A DNA stretch of 64,000 nt from Hyaloperonospora brassicae. Its lineage: Eukaryota > Oomycota > Peronosporomycetes > Peronosporales > Peronosporaceae. Where the stretch lies: positions 416,001 through 480,000 of the forward strand of contig CANTFL010001446.1 of NCBI GenBank assembly GCA_947650285.1. Reading direction: 5' to 3'. Every line of letters begins with the position of its first letter. Positions within the stretch are counted from its first letter, which is position 1. The translations under genes and the position numbers were made by a program. Positions 1-12,455 of this stretch are shown one piece after another. The notes below the pieces were generated by a model that saw nothing but the letters and a program-made list of their open reading frames with translations, was not told where the DNA came from and ran no database searches.

Positions 1-3000
1 AAAAGACGGTTCTCATACAGCAAGCGGATTATTTGCCGCTCAAAACAAAACATCGTGAGGCAATTTGGGCAACTTTTAGGTCTTTGTGTAGAACTGGCAA
101 GGAGAATTAAAATCGTTCTCAATACAGCGGCCGCGCTTGTCAATTTTGGATATTTATCCGTACTTTATTACAAGCACACGAATCGGAACTTTAGTTTCCG
201 GTCAAAAATGGTGACCTCGTAAATTTTAATCAAAATTTACGGACACGTAACGCCGTGTATCGCCGTGCCGTTGCGGTAAGTCTATTGTCACGTTTAGGAT
301 ATCGCTCCTAAAACAATTATGCTATCGCCGGTGTCATAAGCATCAGAGGTCATCCGACTTTTTAGATGGGTTAGGAGCAAATGTCAAACTGAAAATTCCG
401 AAGCACTTTCTCTAGCACCACTTTACTTCTACAGATGGCAGTCGACAAAAAGTCAAACTAGGCCTGCTCTACACGACACCAAAAGCGGTTTGATAGGGCT
501 GACTCTTCTGAAGGTGCAATTGATACATGAAGGCAAAAACATTGCGATAAAGAAACTAATACTGCATCAAAATTTCTGCTTTTATGCGTGGGCAGTGTGT
601 ACAGGTTTTAAGATTTCGTAGCCCTAGCTTTGTGGCGACATCATCATCATAGATTGCTTCAATGACACAGCCACATCCTACCCTACTCTTCTTAATAGAA
701 CATCAGGGAGTAAATAAAAGCGTGATAAGCCACGACCGGACGAATTTGAGATCAAAGTAACCCCAAACATTATTGGTTGAACGACTATAAATCCAATTTA
801 TAGGTCACCAGAACTAATTCAGGTTTACGCTGTTAATATTCCGAGGACATCTTCACTCCATACTCCACCTATACTTAAAACTACAAAACAATATGGGCTT
901 CGTTAAGATGGCATGAGAACGCTCAAATCGTAAATGGCAATAGTTATGTGCTCTCACCGAAGAAGTACCGTCTACAACAGGCCTTCAGCATTAACGTTAT
1001 ATGCATATAAAGTGTATTTACTATGATTTAAATATAGTAAAGATGCTTCATATGCATTCAATAATTGTGCCGTGCATGTGATTGCCCATATGTCCCACCT
1101 TACCGTTAACTCAGTCAATGGGCGTCTGCCATTATAATGCCGAGTCCGTACCTGCACGTCGAAAAAAATATGAATTTTGGCAAGGCTCAGACTTCCAAAC
1201 GTACAGGAAGTTCTCAATAATTACATATGGAAACTTGATGAACCCATATTGTTCACGAGCACCATCAAGCTCATTTAGGAAGTAATTTGTCCGTATTCAT
1301 TCTGCGTTAGGCCAGCAATATAATTAAATGGGTCATACGCTGCATGCTAGACATGCCCTAGATGAGTAACGGTAGCTGGTTGGCATAGCAAAGCGAAGAC
1401 GCAACAACGCGCTATTGTTCGCAGCGCATTCTCTGCTTCATAGCTTCCCGTCGTGTCAGAATCCTGCCGTTAACAATGTACACGCCCACGTAACTTTGAA
1501 ACGGCATCTGTTTCACATATCTTATAATGATCAACATTCATTTCGGCGCTGACAGCGGTTCTTACCCGGCTACACAAACCTGAATGCTCTTATGGCGGCT
1601 CTAACATCCCGATGTTAATGGCACCGGCACGAATACGGGCACACATACATATTTTTTGCTGGTAGGTACAGCGTGTACGTTCAGTTCTCCAAACGACATA
1701 ACAATGCCCTCTTCGTGTCGGGCATCCCTCCCAGTCGTAATTATTGTCTCACGAACGGAAGGTGTTTACCAGCTACTCTGGTTGCCTGCTGACCGGATTG
1801 CTTAACTTTTAGTTGTTGGGGGTTATATGCTTCTTCAAGAGGCCTTACCAGCTGATACCGGGGTTCCCAAAGTGGTACCAGTTCATCTAGTGTTTGTCAC
1901 AATTTTTGAGGACTTGGGTTAGTCTGACAGGGAATTGAACCGCGCAACTTACGTGGCACAATCGGTGTTTATCCAGGGCGCCAGGGAGAAAACCCAACGC
2001 ACGTACCTACCCCATTGATAATCTTTCTTGGTCTGCTACAAGTCCTTTTCATCAGTAAAATATGTGCTATCCAGGAAGAGACAGTGATTCAACTTGCAGC
2101 GTCATGTAGTCTATGTTAGCAGTACGAAGGTCTTATTGCCATTAAATGTTACTGCTTGGGATCTTAAGAGTATGATGTATAATCTATTCAAGTGGACTAG
2201 TGAACAGTGGACGAGATAATATATTTCAGCTAATTAAACTCTCCAAAACAAACAAGCAGCATTATCGCAAATGACTACGGCACTTCCGTCGAGGGTGCGA
2301 GCTGATCTCGAGCGCAGATATACGGATATAGTAGATATCTTCAGACTGGCCTGGAATCAGATATCGTGCATATCATGCTCAGTCTGCGTAGCCACTTCGA
2401 TTCTCAGTGGAATAGGAGCGTATGTAAGAAGATAGACCATTCAAAAGCAGGTGGCGGCGAAATTGCAACAATTCCTGGAACGACGCATTCACGTGACCGC
2501 GGTCAAGGAACAGCGGCATGCTAGAACTGAGGGAAATAGCATCTACCTATTGCTGGTGATAGGAGTGTTGTGGAAATATATAAAACAGAGAAAATCGGAA
2601 CATCAAGGTCTACCTAAGCGACTGTAGCCATCTTCAGGAGTACCAGAGTAGATCAAGGCATTTTATAAATTTAGCTTTTCTGATCTCCGTAACGGAAATT
2701 GACAGTTTGCTTATCTTTTTCTGCGAAATAGAAATTATATAGGTGGTTTAATCTTGCGCCTGTTGCCAAATTTAAAAAGGTAGCTTTGTACCATTTATCA
2801 TGAAATTGACGTTATCTATGTCGCGTGACAAACTTAGTTGTAATTGCCTCGATGTCCAGTGTTTATAGCTACGAATCTCTTCTTACAGCGAGTCTTTTGT
2901 AAATGACGCCCTACGGTTCGCACCTCCTCCAATTTGTTTCATATTTTTGGCGGCTAAATTGAAGAAGAAAATAATCATGTTTTTCGTTTTTACGCAGCCA

Positions 3001-5289
3001 GAAACGCCTTTTCCTACGCTTTGGTCTCACTGTACACAATAAGCACGTATTTGGTACTTTCTGATAACAACCAATGTACCAAGTCGTCAATTATCACCAA
3101 CATGCCGCGCCCCAGCGACGGCTACGCTTCATGCAGATAATGAGGTTTATTGGTGTGCCTGCAGTGTATTCAAAACCAACGTGGCTTTTGTAAAAGCCCA
3201 ATCAGCTTTTGATAGAGCCTATCACTGCGAACAGCTATATCCCACTTTTTACACTATGTTTCATTACGAACTGTCCTTATCAAATTGTTCTGGGAAGGAT
3301 CATATGCCATGCTCGAAAACGCCCTCAAGCCCATTCTCTCAAATTACGTTGCATTCGTCGCTCTTACTACCATCCACGGTCATTATCAAAAGTACTTCGA
3401 TTACATAGACGTATATCGCAAGATCCACGCTAAGGAGGCCGTCAAATACGCAGTTAAGAGTATCGGTCGCATTGCTAGGCTACGATTTAATGTTACCGGA
3501 TGTCAACTTTTTAGCTACTGCTAATTTTTGAGCTTTGCAACTGTTTTAACAAAACGTGGTGGGTTCTGATGAATTTGGACGATTTATTGCGTCGTTTTGT
3601 AGTGTTTAGAGGACATCAACAGCCAAAATGATGTCGTTTAGGGTGACGATAGACAATTTTGTATTATAAAAAAATGCAAAAATGGTTTTTGCGCTAATTT
3701 GTCGAATTAATCAATGGGGTTTTCGTGGGAAATAATCATAAAGATCGATAAAATTAAGTCTACGTGAGGAATTTGGGCGGCCAAATGTGGCTCACCGCGT
3801 GCGAAATTCAATATAAATTGCCGACTAGTGTCATATGATCCGAGATTAGAGAAAGAAGCTAGTAGCATACTCAAGCCATCTATAGTCTTAGACTTATATT
3901 TCAAGAAGAATGGGGTGAGGAGTAGCTGAATGAAAGAGATCATACATTGTTACAGATTATAAATGGGTACACTAAAGCAATCATATATAGTTTTATATGG
4001 TAAAATGCTTGATTTACTTAAATTTAAACAGGATCATATTGTGAGCTTAGCGCTAAATAAAGAAAAATTTACATTTGAAGTTTGAGGAACTGACGTGACC
4101 CTAGGCGACGTTGAAAGGAACGTGTCTACTGCGCGGATCTAACCATTTTTCTTTTATAATATTTCATTTGTTATCATCACATAGTAAATGAACGCAGGAC
4201 ATAGAGTTATGCATCCCTAAGGGTAGCGAAGGATTATGAAGATATAACGATGAAATATGCACTAGGTCGTCAATGGTCGAGAACACGGTAAAAAACAAAG
4301 ATCAAATTGGGTAAAAATTTTCGATATGAGATAAGCCACAAGACGGGGCAAATCATACATTCTCTTGTCAGTGTTATCCTGTGAGCACTCACTTATTTGT
4401 ATCAGGTACAGATCTCCCTCTGCGAACTGTTAGCATCGATGGACACCTTTTCTATATGTAAGCGGGGGATATCATGAATCGGATTATAGTGGTCTCATAC
4501 ATATACTGTAGTTAAGTCACTAATGAAATGATTGGAAGTGAAACTTCCTTTGGGATTAGGTGATGTGTATTGAGAATGAATTATAGGACATGATTATTTT
4601 TTATGAATATGCGTCAGTATGAACAGGGGTGTACAACTCGTGTGATATTGAAAGATTATACCGCGCGTACGCTTGTAGCTTAAACCGTTTGGTTTGGCAG
4701 TATTGACCGGTATGTCACCGGTTCGAGAACCGGTACGAGCAGAAGATGAAGTAAATATATCAGGTCCTAGTGTATAGGTTTCACCAGCACTGCCGACCAC
4801 CAGCGACTTATCCTACTTTTGGGTTAGTGGCGCCAATAAAGAGATAAGAAGGAAATCGCTGCTCTATCCGTTGGCTGATTAAATAATAAAACAGAAGAGT
4901 AGAATCACGTACCATAGAAAAAAATGATGCAAAGATAAAATAACCACGCTTTGGTTTACTGAGTCGCCGTTTTGTATCTTCACCTTATTAATATTGTTCA
5001 TAACCTCTTCCAGAACCATCCACTTCCACTCCCAACTAAACAACCCTTAAAAGCAGCGACGAAAGACCTCGAAAGTCCAGAGCTCAACAACACATGGTAT
5101 TACCTTTTGTTTGTAACCTTGGGTCTGGTTGTGACCAATAGTTATAGACACGTACCCGCCCTGGTCTTTTGCTGAGGATATTGTCTATGTGAGGATCGAA
5201 GTGTATATTGTTATTGCCGACCTTTGATCCCACTCACATGGATGTCTCAGGCTCGCCATACCAATGCTCAACGCTTTCAATTTTTGCAA
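1..5289. other. AT-rich gene-poor repeat debris
   Basis: No convincing gene is visible. The longest open frames are under 80 codons, lie in all frames and show no recognisable domain. The stretch around 3,180-3,520 keeps a slightly protein-like frame (about 79 codons from 3,285), but I cannot assign it to a family. Base composition is clearly more AT-rich than the gene block after 34.5 kb. It is best read as decayed transposon sequence. Confidence 0.6.
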
Positions 5290-6986
5290 ATATAAGGACA
5301 TATATTGCAGCACGAGAAAAGCGATTTTGCCTGTCTGGACGACAAAAGAATTCAACTTGACCAAGAGCTTGACTTAGGCTTCTATCATCAACATCATTAT
5401 CGAGAAATTGCTTATCTGGGGGCTATAAATTCGAGTAGCCTTTACGCCAAGCATCAGCGCCTTGTTCAGCAGCCAGATGTGGAGACGGCCGTGGTATCGT
5501 GGAGTTATCCTCACCGGGGATCCGATATGCAAAAAGCTTGAAGATACGCCGTATCGATTAGGATCACGGATGATAGCATCAAGTTTTCTTACGGATTGCT
5601 ATAAAAGTACCAGCAACGGTACAATCTCTGTGTAATCCGCGTCTACGAAGAAACTGGATCTGTTGAAATGAAGCTTTAAATTGAGACTCTACCTGAGCTG
5701 AAGACGGTGATTGCCGAATATCCATTCCGTGATGTGTACAACATTAATGAGACTGGTAAGTTCGGGCCTTCGTTGAGTTCGATCGAAATAAATAGCTGAC
5801 ATAGCTTTCACAGAACTGTATTGCAGCATGTCATCGGATAGAAGGATCGCCCAGGCAGAGGTCTTAAGGCATAAAAATGACAAGGTAAATACTCTCTATC
5901 TGTATTCATACTTATATTACAAAAACGACTGCTGGTACATTTTACACAGACGCGCATCACCGTGGCTCAAACCGCAAATACTGATGGAACTTATAGGCTC
6001 CAGCCATTCTTCACGGACAGGCTAACAAATCGCGGTCTTTCAACACGAAGACATGAAGTAGGTAAGAGTTCATTACATGCACAACGTGAAAGCATGGATG
6101 ACCAGGCAGCTATTTCAAGAATGTACTATCAATGTTTAAAAAACTATAAAGGCATGGCTGCAACCTTTTATTTGTACTACTTGTCACATTTATTTTGCAA
6201 TGATCTAACAAGTATTGTAGAATCAAGACAGGAATGCTCTCGTTTTGTCGGACAATGCACCATCCTACATTGTGGTCGACCTGCATCTGACCAACGTCAA
6301 GGTCTTGCTTATATCGATTAACACGACCGCAAAAGTCCAACCGATGGATGCCGGTATAATCTCCGCATTCGGCAGGCGTTTTCGTCGCTACCATCTTCAG
6401 CACACTGGATTGCGTCGAACGTGACGAGATTGGTAACATATACAAAGTTGGCCATCTTACAGCTATGCGCTGGTATATTTTTGCCTGGGCAGATATTGCG
6501 GTCAGCACGATATAGAACTGCTTCAGCCACAACAAGACCTTTGCAATTACTGCCGCGGTTTGAATGTCAAGTAAGGAAATTAAGGATACGGAAGAAGGTA
6601 ACGAGACAGAGAAAGAAGAGGTAGCTCTGGAGCAGGACGTGGAAAACCAGCTGAAACAGCTGCCGCTCTCCAATCCTATGGCTGTAGAGGAGCTACCTAA
6701 CCTCGCCAAAGAAGATACGAGTTTTCATCCAGAGATCAGTGATCGAGAGCTTCTATACGCAGTACAGGAGCCGGGGAAACGAAAAGAAGGAGTTGCAGCA
6801 GAGGAGATGGCAGTAACAGATAGATATACCAAGTTGAAGAAGACCGCCATCTTTGAAATTGCCTGTTGCTTGCTTGATCTGTCCCAGGAAACCCACCGTT
6901 CTGCGTTCAAGCTACTACGCAGCCTACAGGATGACATTCGCAGTGCCAACACCACACAAAGCACCATCGGTGATTGGCTTGAATAG
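5290..6986 (+). pseudogene. decayed pogo/Tigger-type DDE transposase
   Basis: Reading across frames on the plus strand gives the domain order of a pogo/Tigger transposase. A CENP-B-like DNA-binding part lies at about 5,300-5,640. It is followed by a DDE-1 catalytic part that includes an INETG motif near 5,740, corresponding to the family's (D/N)xDETG start, and a DGTYRLQPFF segment near 5,980. A block reading VQPMDAGII, the hallmark of this superfamily, lies near 6,330-6,360, and a C-terminal tail is still open from 6,564 to 6,986 (140 codons). Several frameshifts and stops separate the pieces, so the copy cannot encode an active enzyme. I did not find the terminal inverted repeats. Family recognition is from motifs I can see; assignment to pogo rather than another CENP-B-related clade is inferred. 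Confidence 0.75.
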
Positions 6987-7324
6987 GTTTACATCCCCAC
7001 ATTTGGTACAATCTTCCCTCTGCACACGAATATCGGATTTTTCGGCTATACATTATAAGTTAAAAGTAAGCGACCATCGAACGAAAATAGAACGACCATT
7101 GTGGACGTCCAATCCTACAATATAGTGGAGGTTACTAGTTATCGGAAGGCAAACTATCAAAGGGGGCCTGTGGTACTATGCACGATTATGGAGGCGTTTT
7201 AGTCACCTTACAAGTACATGTGCGGGTCTAGCTCAGGTAAGTACGAGATTCTTGCGTCAAGTAACAAGACGAGTTATTTATGCGCAAAATGAAAAAATAT
7301 CAAAGTCCACACTTGAATCACCAA

Positions 7325-7605
7325 AAGACACGTGCATTCTAAACGCGTCTTGATCGTAAGAGTTACAAGCCTCATAAAGTCGCATACTATTGAGCACTTT
7401 GCGCCACTTCTTCTTCATCGTAGTAATAGGCCCCTTGACCAAGGAATGGAAGCTCAGTGAGCAAGTAGGCGAGCTAGGCGTTGCTGAAAGAGTCTGTTGA
7501 CTCGTTTGGTCGTATTTTTTATATCCGTGTTGACTCGTTGATTAGTCGCTCAAACTTATTGGCTCTTTAAGCCTTGAGCCTTCTCTGTCAAGGAGTTGTG
7601 GTAAC
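7325..7605 (+). repeat. LTR-like fragment related to the 16.7-23.2 kb gypsy element
   Basis: The start (aaagacacgtgc, with a gcgtcttg block about 20 bases on) and the end (ctccgctaca) match landmarks of the LTR that ends at 16,956, in the same order and about the same distance apart. The middle is diverged. It is probably an old solo LTR; boundaries are approximate and no target duplication was identified. Confidence 0.4.
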
Positions 7606-7639
7606 TCCGCTACATTCACTAAATGACTGTGTCCGTCGT

Positions 7640-8608
7640 GGCGCCGACACGTGAGACTTTGTGCTTCCAAACGTCGGTGGCTGCCGACCACGGAGGTTCA
7701 TGCCTGTTGAACACGGCAAGTCAGCACTCTAGCACTCAAGTACACAACACACACACGTCAATTCAGTTTACAACACGCACCCGAACGAGGGCATGAGTTG
7801 GGCGCAGGAAGCAGTGCTCGTTCTTCTGGTGGTACGTCATCATCCTGCTCGTCTGGTCGTGCCTCTGGTGTCAGACCATCCTCGTGCACTTCGAGATGTC
7901 TGAAAATCTCTACGACACCGTCCGCAGAGACAACAACGACCGACGGGTCGTCCAGCTCTCGATTGCTCGCTGCTGAGCTCGGCGTTCTCGAAAAAAGCTC
8001 ACACTGCCACCATCGGGACTCGACACCCGGTCTTCTTCCAGATCCAGCGACAGGGACGGCTCGTAGGTATACGTGGGCAGGAGCTCTCTCGCTTCGCCCC
8101 TGCTCAGCTTTCGATCACGGTCGCCTGTCTTCCACGACGCATCGACGTTTTACGTCGTACGAGAATGCATACACACAATGGCAAGCCACAAGTGAGCGAC
8201 ATGACGCTTGTTAGTCAAAGAGAGCAATGGTCCAACTGCAGGCAACAGCTCTTGATACCGTCAGGAGCAGTTTGGGCACAGCAGTTGACGGCTCCCATGA
8301 GGTCTCAATGCGCTCTTGTCGTTGTCACTTCTTCTCGTCTCCTTTTTTTCTCGACGACTCACTGTCAACTGCAGCAAACGTTTGTGCGCTCGACGACAAG
8401 CGAAGTCGAATGAAAAAAGACACTGCACCACTTCCATGGCGCGAACAGCTCCAGCCGCGGGTCGTGCCTTTCTCGACATGGCTACACTTTTGGTTAGCTC
8501 GCGAGGTGGTGGTGGTGGTGGTGGCACAAAAACAGGACTCTCCTCTGGGTGCCCTCGACTGTAGCCATCTCGCAAGTGTGGGTTCGTTCGTGCACATCAC
8601 TCGATCAA
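7640..8608. other. upstream region of SLD5 with unassigned open frames
   Basis: Several overlapping frames are open here on both strands. A serine-rich plus-strand frame covers 7,798-8,214. Another plus frame near 7,800-7,980 would encode a short aromatic hydrophobic stretch typical of one membrane span. None has a recognisable domain or clear splice pattern, so no gene is called. A GGT/GTG microsatellite sits at about 8,508-8,523. Confidence 0.35.
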
Positions 8609-9716
8609 ATGTCGTCGCAGGTCGAATGGAATGCCGAGAACCTGAACGAAGACGTCGCGCGGATGCGGACGTTGTGGGTCAACGAACTCGTACGTGTTCG
8701 TCACTGTCTCAATTGCGTTCGTGATGGAACACACCCCACCGATGCGGCGCTGTTGCGCGATGGCACGAATCGCTGCTCGGAGAGTGATCGGAACGAAGCC
8801 ATAGTGACGTCTGCCGTCGGTCGGCTGCTCTCGTTGTTGTCTGTAGCACGCGCCCGAGATCCTGCAGTACAGCGACGAGATGGTGTCCGAGATGCTCGAG
8901 CAGATCCGCAATCAACAGGAATACATTGACGCGATCAATGCCGACCGGGAAGCGCTCACTGAGCAGAAATCCTTGGTCAACAAGCTCTATCAGATGGAGA
9001 TTGACCGACTGCGGTACATGGTCTCATCGTATCTCCGCACGCGTCTACGAAAGGTATTGGGCAGCCACAATTGTCGATCGATCGATCGTCGTCCAAGTCG
9101 ATCGGTCGGTCAGCTGTCCACATGTGTATGTTGTATGGTGCTAAGGCTTATTTGTGATACATCGTGGACGTGATGCGGTAGATTGAAAAGTTTGCTTTGC
9201 TCATTCTGGACGACGCCGGACTGACGCAACGTCTGTCAGTGCAAGAGCGCGACTTTGCACAGCGGTCTGTTGCGACCATGCGGCGTTGTATGGGGGCGCG
9301 TCACTCGATTGACGTTGCGATACGCTGCCTTCTTGATTCTCTCTTTGTGTTGTGTAGCTTTGTGATGCTGTATGAGTCGCATGTGAATGACTTGGCACTG
9401 AGCAAGATGGACGAGGAGTCTCGATCTCTCTCGGCTGAAGGCATGGGTACGAACACTAACTGTGTCGGGCATTTCCAAAGTGGCACAAACGTTTGAATCG
9501 CTGACACGAATGACTCTGATGGCCGTTCAGATGGACGTGTCAGTGCTCCAACCGGCTTTGGACGGCTTTGTCTTTTGCCAAGGCAAGGACGCAGGCGGCG
9601 TGCAGTGCGACGACAGGGGAGCGAGTTTCGTCCAGGTCACTTCCTCCAATCGCTACGTGCTGCGCTACCGCAGCGTTCAGACACATGTCGAATCCGGCGC
9701 AATTGAGCTGCTTTAG
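8609..9716 (+). CDS. SLD5: GINS complex subunit SLD5
   Basis: Subunit of the GINS tetramer, which joins Cdc45 and Mcm2-7 as the replicative helicase in the nucleus. Five exons: 8,609-8,689, 8,847-9,053, 9,182-9,264, 9,358-9,446 and 9,481-9,716. All have GT-AG borders, phases fit, and they total 231 codons plus stop, the usual Sld5 length. Family landmarks follow in order: LWVNEL near the N-terminus, a charged helix ending in IDRLRYMVSSYLRTRL, then IEKFALLIL and a LSVQERDFA block, and the small C-terminal beta domain ending RYRSVQTHVESGAIELL. The start is the first ATG in frame, 26 codons before the conserved helix. It stands almost alone between transposon debris on both sides yet is fully intact, as expected for an essential gene. 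Confidence 0.9.
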
Positions 9717-10036
9717 GAGACGTCACGCTACGAAAAGACGAGTATGGACGACACGCGGGGCTGGAGGTGGGAAGCAATATATAGACCACGTTGGCTGCTG
9801 TGCCAGACCAGAGAAGGATGTGGCCGGATCGTACCGCCCAATACCTCTCGACATTGAGGATACTGATGTCCCGGCTGAAAGCCACTCCTGTATCGGGTGG
9901 CGCGGTGAAGAAAGCCGTAGCTCATAGCTGTGAGCTTATGCGTTCGAAAGCACGCGGTTTGGTCATCCCCATCCTGTCCATCGTCGCGCTCGCGTTGCTC
10001 TTTCTGATACACGTACGTCCAATTCGCGCAGGTAGC

Positions 10037-10867
10037 TCACGAGCGCACTGCGCCGAGTGTTAACACCAGGGATTCGCACCTGCTGCCGCAGCGACAATGC
10101 ACACGTAGAACGCTGCTGGCTGCAGTTGCAGGACCGCATACAAACAGCACACACCGAATACAAGACACCCCGTCAGACAACAGCCACCGAGACGACGACC
10201 CACTTGTACCTCTGCCACCCCACAACAACAACAACAACAGGCAACACGATCGCACCACAAACACCACTTCCTCCAGCACGAGCACGACAACCTGAAACAT
10301 CTCGTAGCGCGAGAGAGCGACTCCCGGCACTTCAACGCGCTCGTGCAGATGCGGCGTCAGCAGCACAATCCGTGCAAACTCCATCGCGCTCAGCAACAAG
10401 TACTGCAGCACAGCCAGTGCCAACCAGAGCCACAGTAGCAGCCACAACAACAGCAACAGCAACAACGCAACAATAGCGCCCCACAGATAACAATTGCACC
10501 ACAACAACATGAGCACACAGGTGCGTATCTTTGTCGTCCCAAACGCACTCTCACACACGTGCACGAGACGCACCACAACGATCCAACTCGTGCGCTCCGA
10601 GCGTCCCGCCAGACACCCCACGACGCCGACGACGGCCATCAGAACGTTCGACAGCCACAAGTAGTTCCCGCACGCCAACAGCCCCAACAGCAGCTGCAGT
10701 GTCGCAATCGCGCGGAGCCGCTGCGACCGCTGCGCAGTGGCCGCCCACGCGCGTTTCTGCTGCTCGAAGCCGCCGTAATGTCGCGGCGCAGTGGACGTCG
10801 ACGTCGTGGACGACGGCGCGTCACTGCGCAGGACCAGCGGATCCGACTCGCGCGCAGACGGCGACAT
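10037..10867 (-). CDS. predicted polytopic membrane protein, unrecognised
   Basis: The frame opens with ATG at 10,867 and stays open to 10,037 (276 codons). After a polar N-terminus of about 45 residues there are hydrophobic segments near residues 65-95, 120-150 and 150-180, with leucine/tryptophan-rich runs, and a further hydrophobic stretch near the end. GTGCGT donor-like sequences lie inside the frame, so one or more short introns may be hidden and the C-terminus is uncertain. I do not recognise the family. It is divergent from a degraded region on its left side and convergent with SLD5. The many leucine and cysteine codons reflect a CAA-rich complementary strand, and the open frame opposite is only a shadow. 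Confidence 0.4.
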   Translation of the reverse strand: MSPSARESDPLVLRSDAPSSTTSTSTAPRHYGGFEQQKRAWAATAQRSQRLRAIATLQLLLGLLACGNYLWLSNVLMAVVGVVGCLAGRSERTSWIVVVRLVHVCESAFGTTKIRTCVLMLLWCNCYLWGAIVALLLLLLLWLLLWLWLALAVLQYLLLSAMEFARIVLLTPHLHERVEVPGVALSRYEMFQVVVLVLEEVVFVVRSCCLLLLLLWGGRGTSGSSSRWLLSDGVSCIRCVLFVCGPATAASSVLRVHCRCGSRCESLVLTLGAVRS

Positions 10868-11713
10868 GAGGTCGAGAGCCGATCCGCAGCAGTGACCGAC
10901 CGATCGCTGGCGTCGGTGGCGACTCGTTCCGAATTGATTGGCTGAATCGCGTGGGAGCGATGTCGATCGCCTTCCGCCCACTTGAGGCGGTGCAGTACTT
11001 TGCGGAGGAGTGGAATGGACTGCAGCGCAGAGGACTCGAAAACAAGAGCGACCGCTTGTGAGGCCGTTGGCGCTGAAGGAGAAACGACGCGAGTCGGGTG
11101 GAGCTCTTTGGAGTCTGAAGACGACGATGGGACACCGTTTCGGGTGTTTCGATCGATCGATCGATCGAGAGGTGCGATCCGTTGCGGGGACAGCTGAGGA
11201 GGCAAAGGGAGTGATGTGTGTCACAGCGCATGCACAGGTTCGCAGCGCACCCGAAGGTGAACGACAGTTGTCATGAGCAGCTCGTGTTGCGCTTGCTCTA
11301 CGCCCCGAGGGGCATCGAAACGGACTGCGACGAGTGCATCTTGTTATACGATAGCTGTGTGGTACCCCTACCAGTCAGTCAGGTGTGGCTGCATCGCTAC
11401 GAGTAAGCACAAAGACATACCATTGACGGCCCCGAGACCAACAGAACGAACGGATTACCAGCTCATGCTCTCATCTTCCGCTCTTCAGCGGAATCCGTCC
11501 GTCGTCTCTGACGTCGTCTTCATCGCCGTAATCACGGGATCCAACGACGTTGACGGGTATCACACCGGTCGACACATCCAATCCAAGCAGAAATCGGTTC
11601 GCACTTCTCTTTCCTTTCATGTTTGTTCACTGAAACTGTTGCTTACGACGCACAAGACATCGTACGACAGGCGTCTTGAGGATGCCATGTCAACTGTACC
11701 TGCAACTCGAACA
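10868..11713. other. intergenic, no gene seen
   Basis: A short GATC tandem (gatcgatcgatcgatcga) lies at about 11,150-11,168. Overlapping short frames on both strands have no domain, and nothing else can be supported. Confidence 0.5.
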
Positions 11714-12455
11714 TCACCTGTGCAGTTTTCTGCGCTTCTTCATCGGCAGAGGGGTCAAGTATCTCGAGGCTAGCGCTGCGAGTAGGTTGTCCGCGCGGTC
11801 CTTCATACCAGAGTAGCTTCGAAGCCATTGGAAAAGATCCGTTGTCTCTGCTGTACCGGTGTTTCCCACTACCTGCTTAGCCCTGTCACCGTCGTCACAG
11901 ACGTCGTTGACGTTCAACACGTCAAAATAACGATGCCACATTACAAACTTCAGGCGATAGGTAAGCTCTTGCACCTTCTCTTTGGCGTCAGGCGTAGCTC
12001 TGTCTCTTGGCCTGTTGAATAGCAAACGGTGGACTTCCCCAAGGTGCATGGATGCTTCTTGCCATACATCGAGCACCATCTGCAGCGAGTCTGGCTGCGT
12101 CGAAACTAGCGCTGCGAGGCAGTTGTCAACTCGATCCGCCATACCGTCAACAGAGCGAAGGAAAGTCAAACGTGCTACTGATCCGTCATCCCGCGCCCAA
12201 GGCCCGTTTCAAACAAAGACCGAACGCATGTCGTCGTCGCTATATTTGAAGCGGCCGTCAGCGACATGCAGGCGCATGTACGTAGCCCGCTGGGTCAGCG
12301 TGGACCGGAGGAACTTCCGCTGCAATTCAGGGCTACCACTTCCGCGCAAATAGAAAGCCGCTACCTCGACAAGCGTTTCGTAGACATCGTTCGGATGTAC
12401 GTTCGACCTTAGCCATGAGCATCCCCTCAACGGTCTCTGGGTACATCACCATAAA

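Noticed and set aside
4671..4740. tRNA-like sequence: 7-bp acceptor-like pairing GCTTGTA/TACGAGC and a TTCGAGAA T-loop-like hairpin
   Set aside because: The D-arm pairs only partly, the anticodon stem fails, and the T-loop has 8 nt. At best a decayed tRNA-derived sequence.
10057..10476. Gln/Thr-rich plus-strand frame of 139 codons
   Set aside because: Shadow of the leucine-rich minus-strand membrane-protein frame (CAA/ACA runs).
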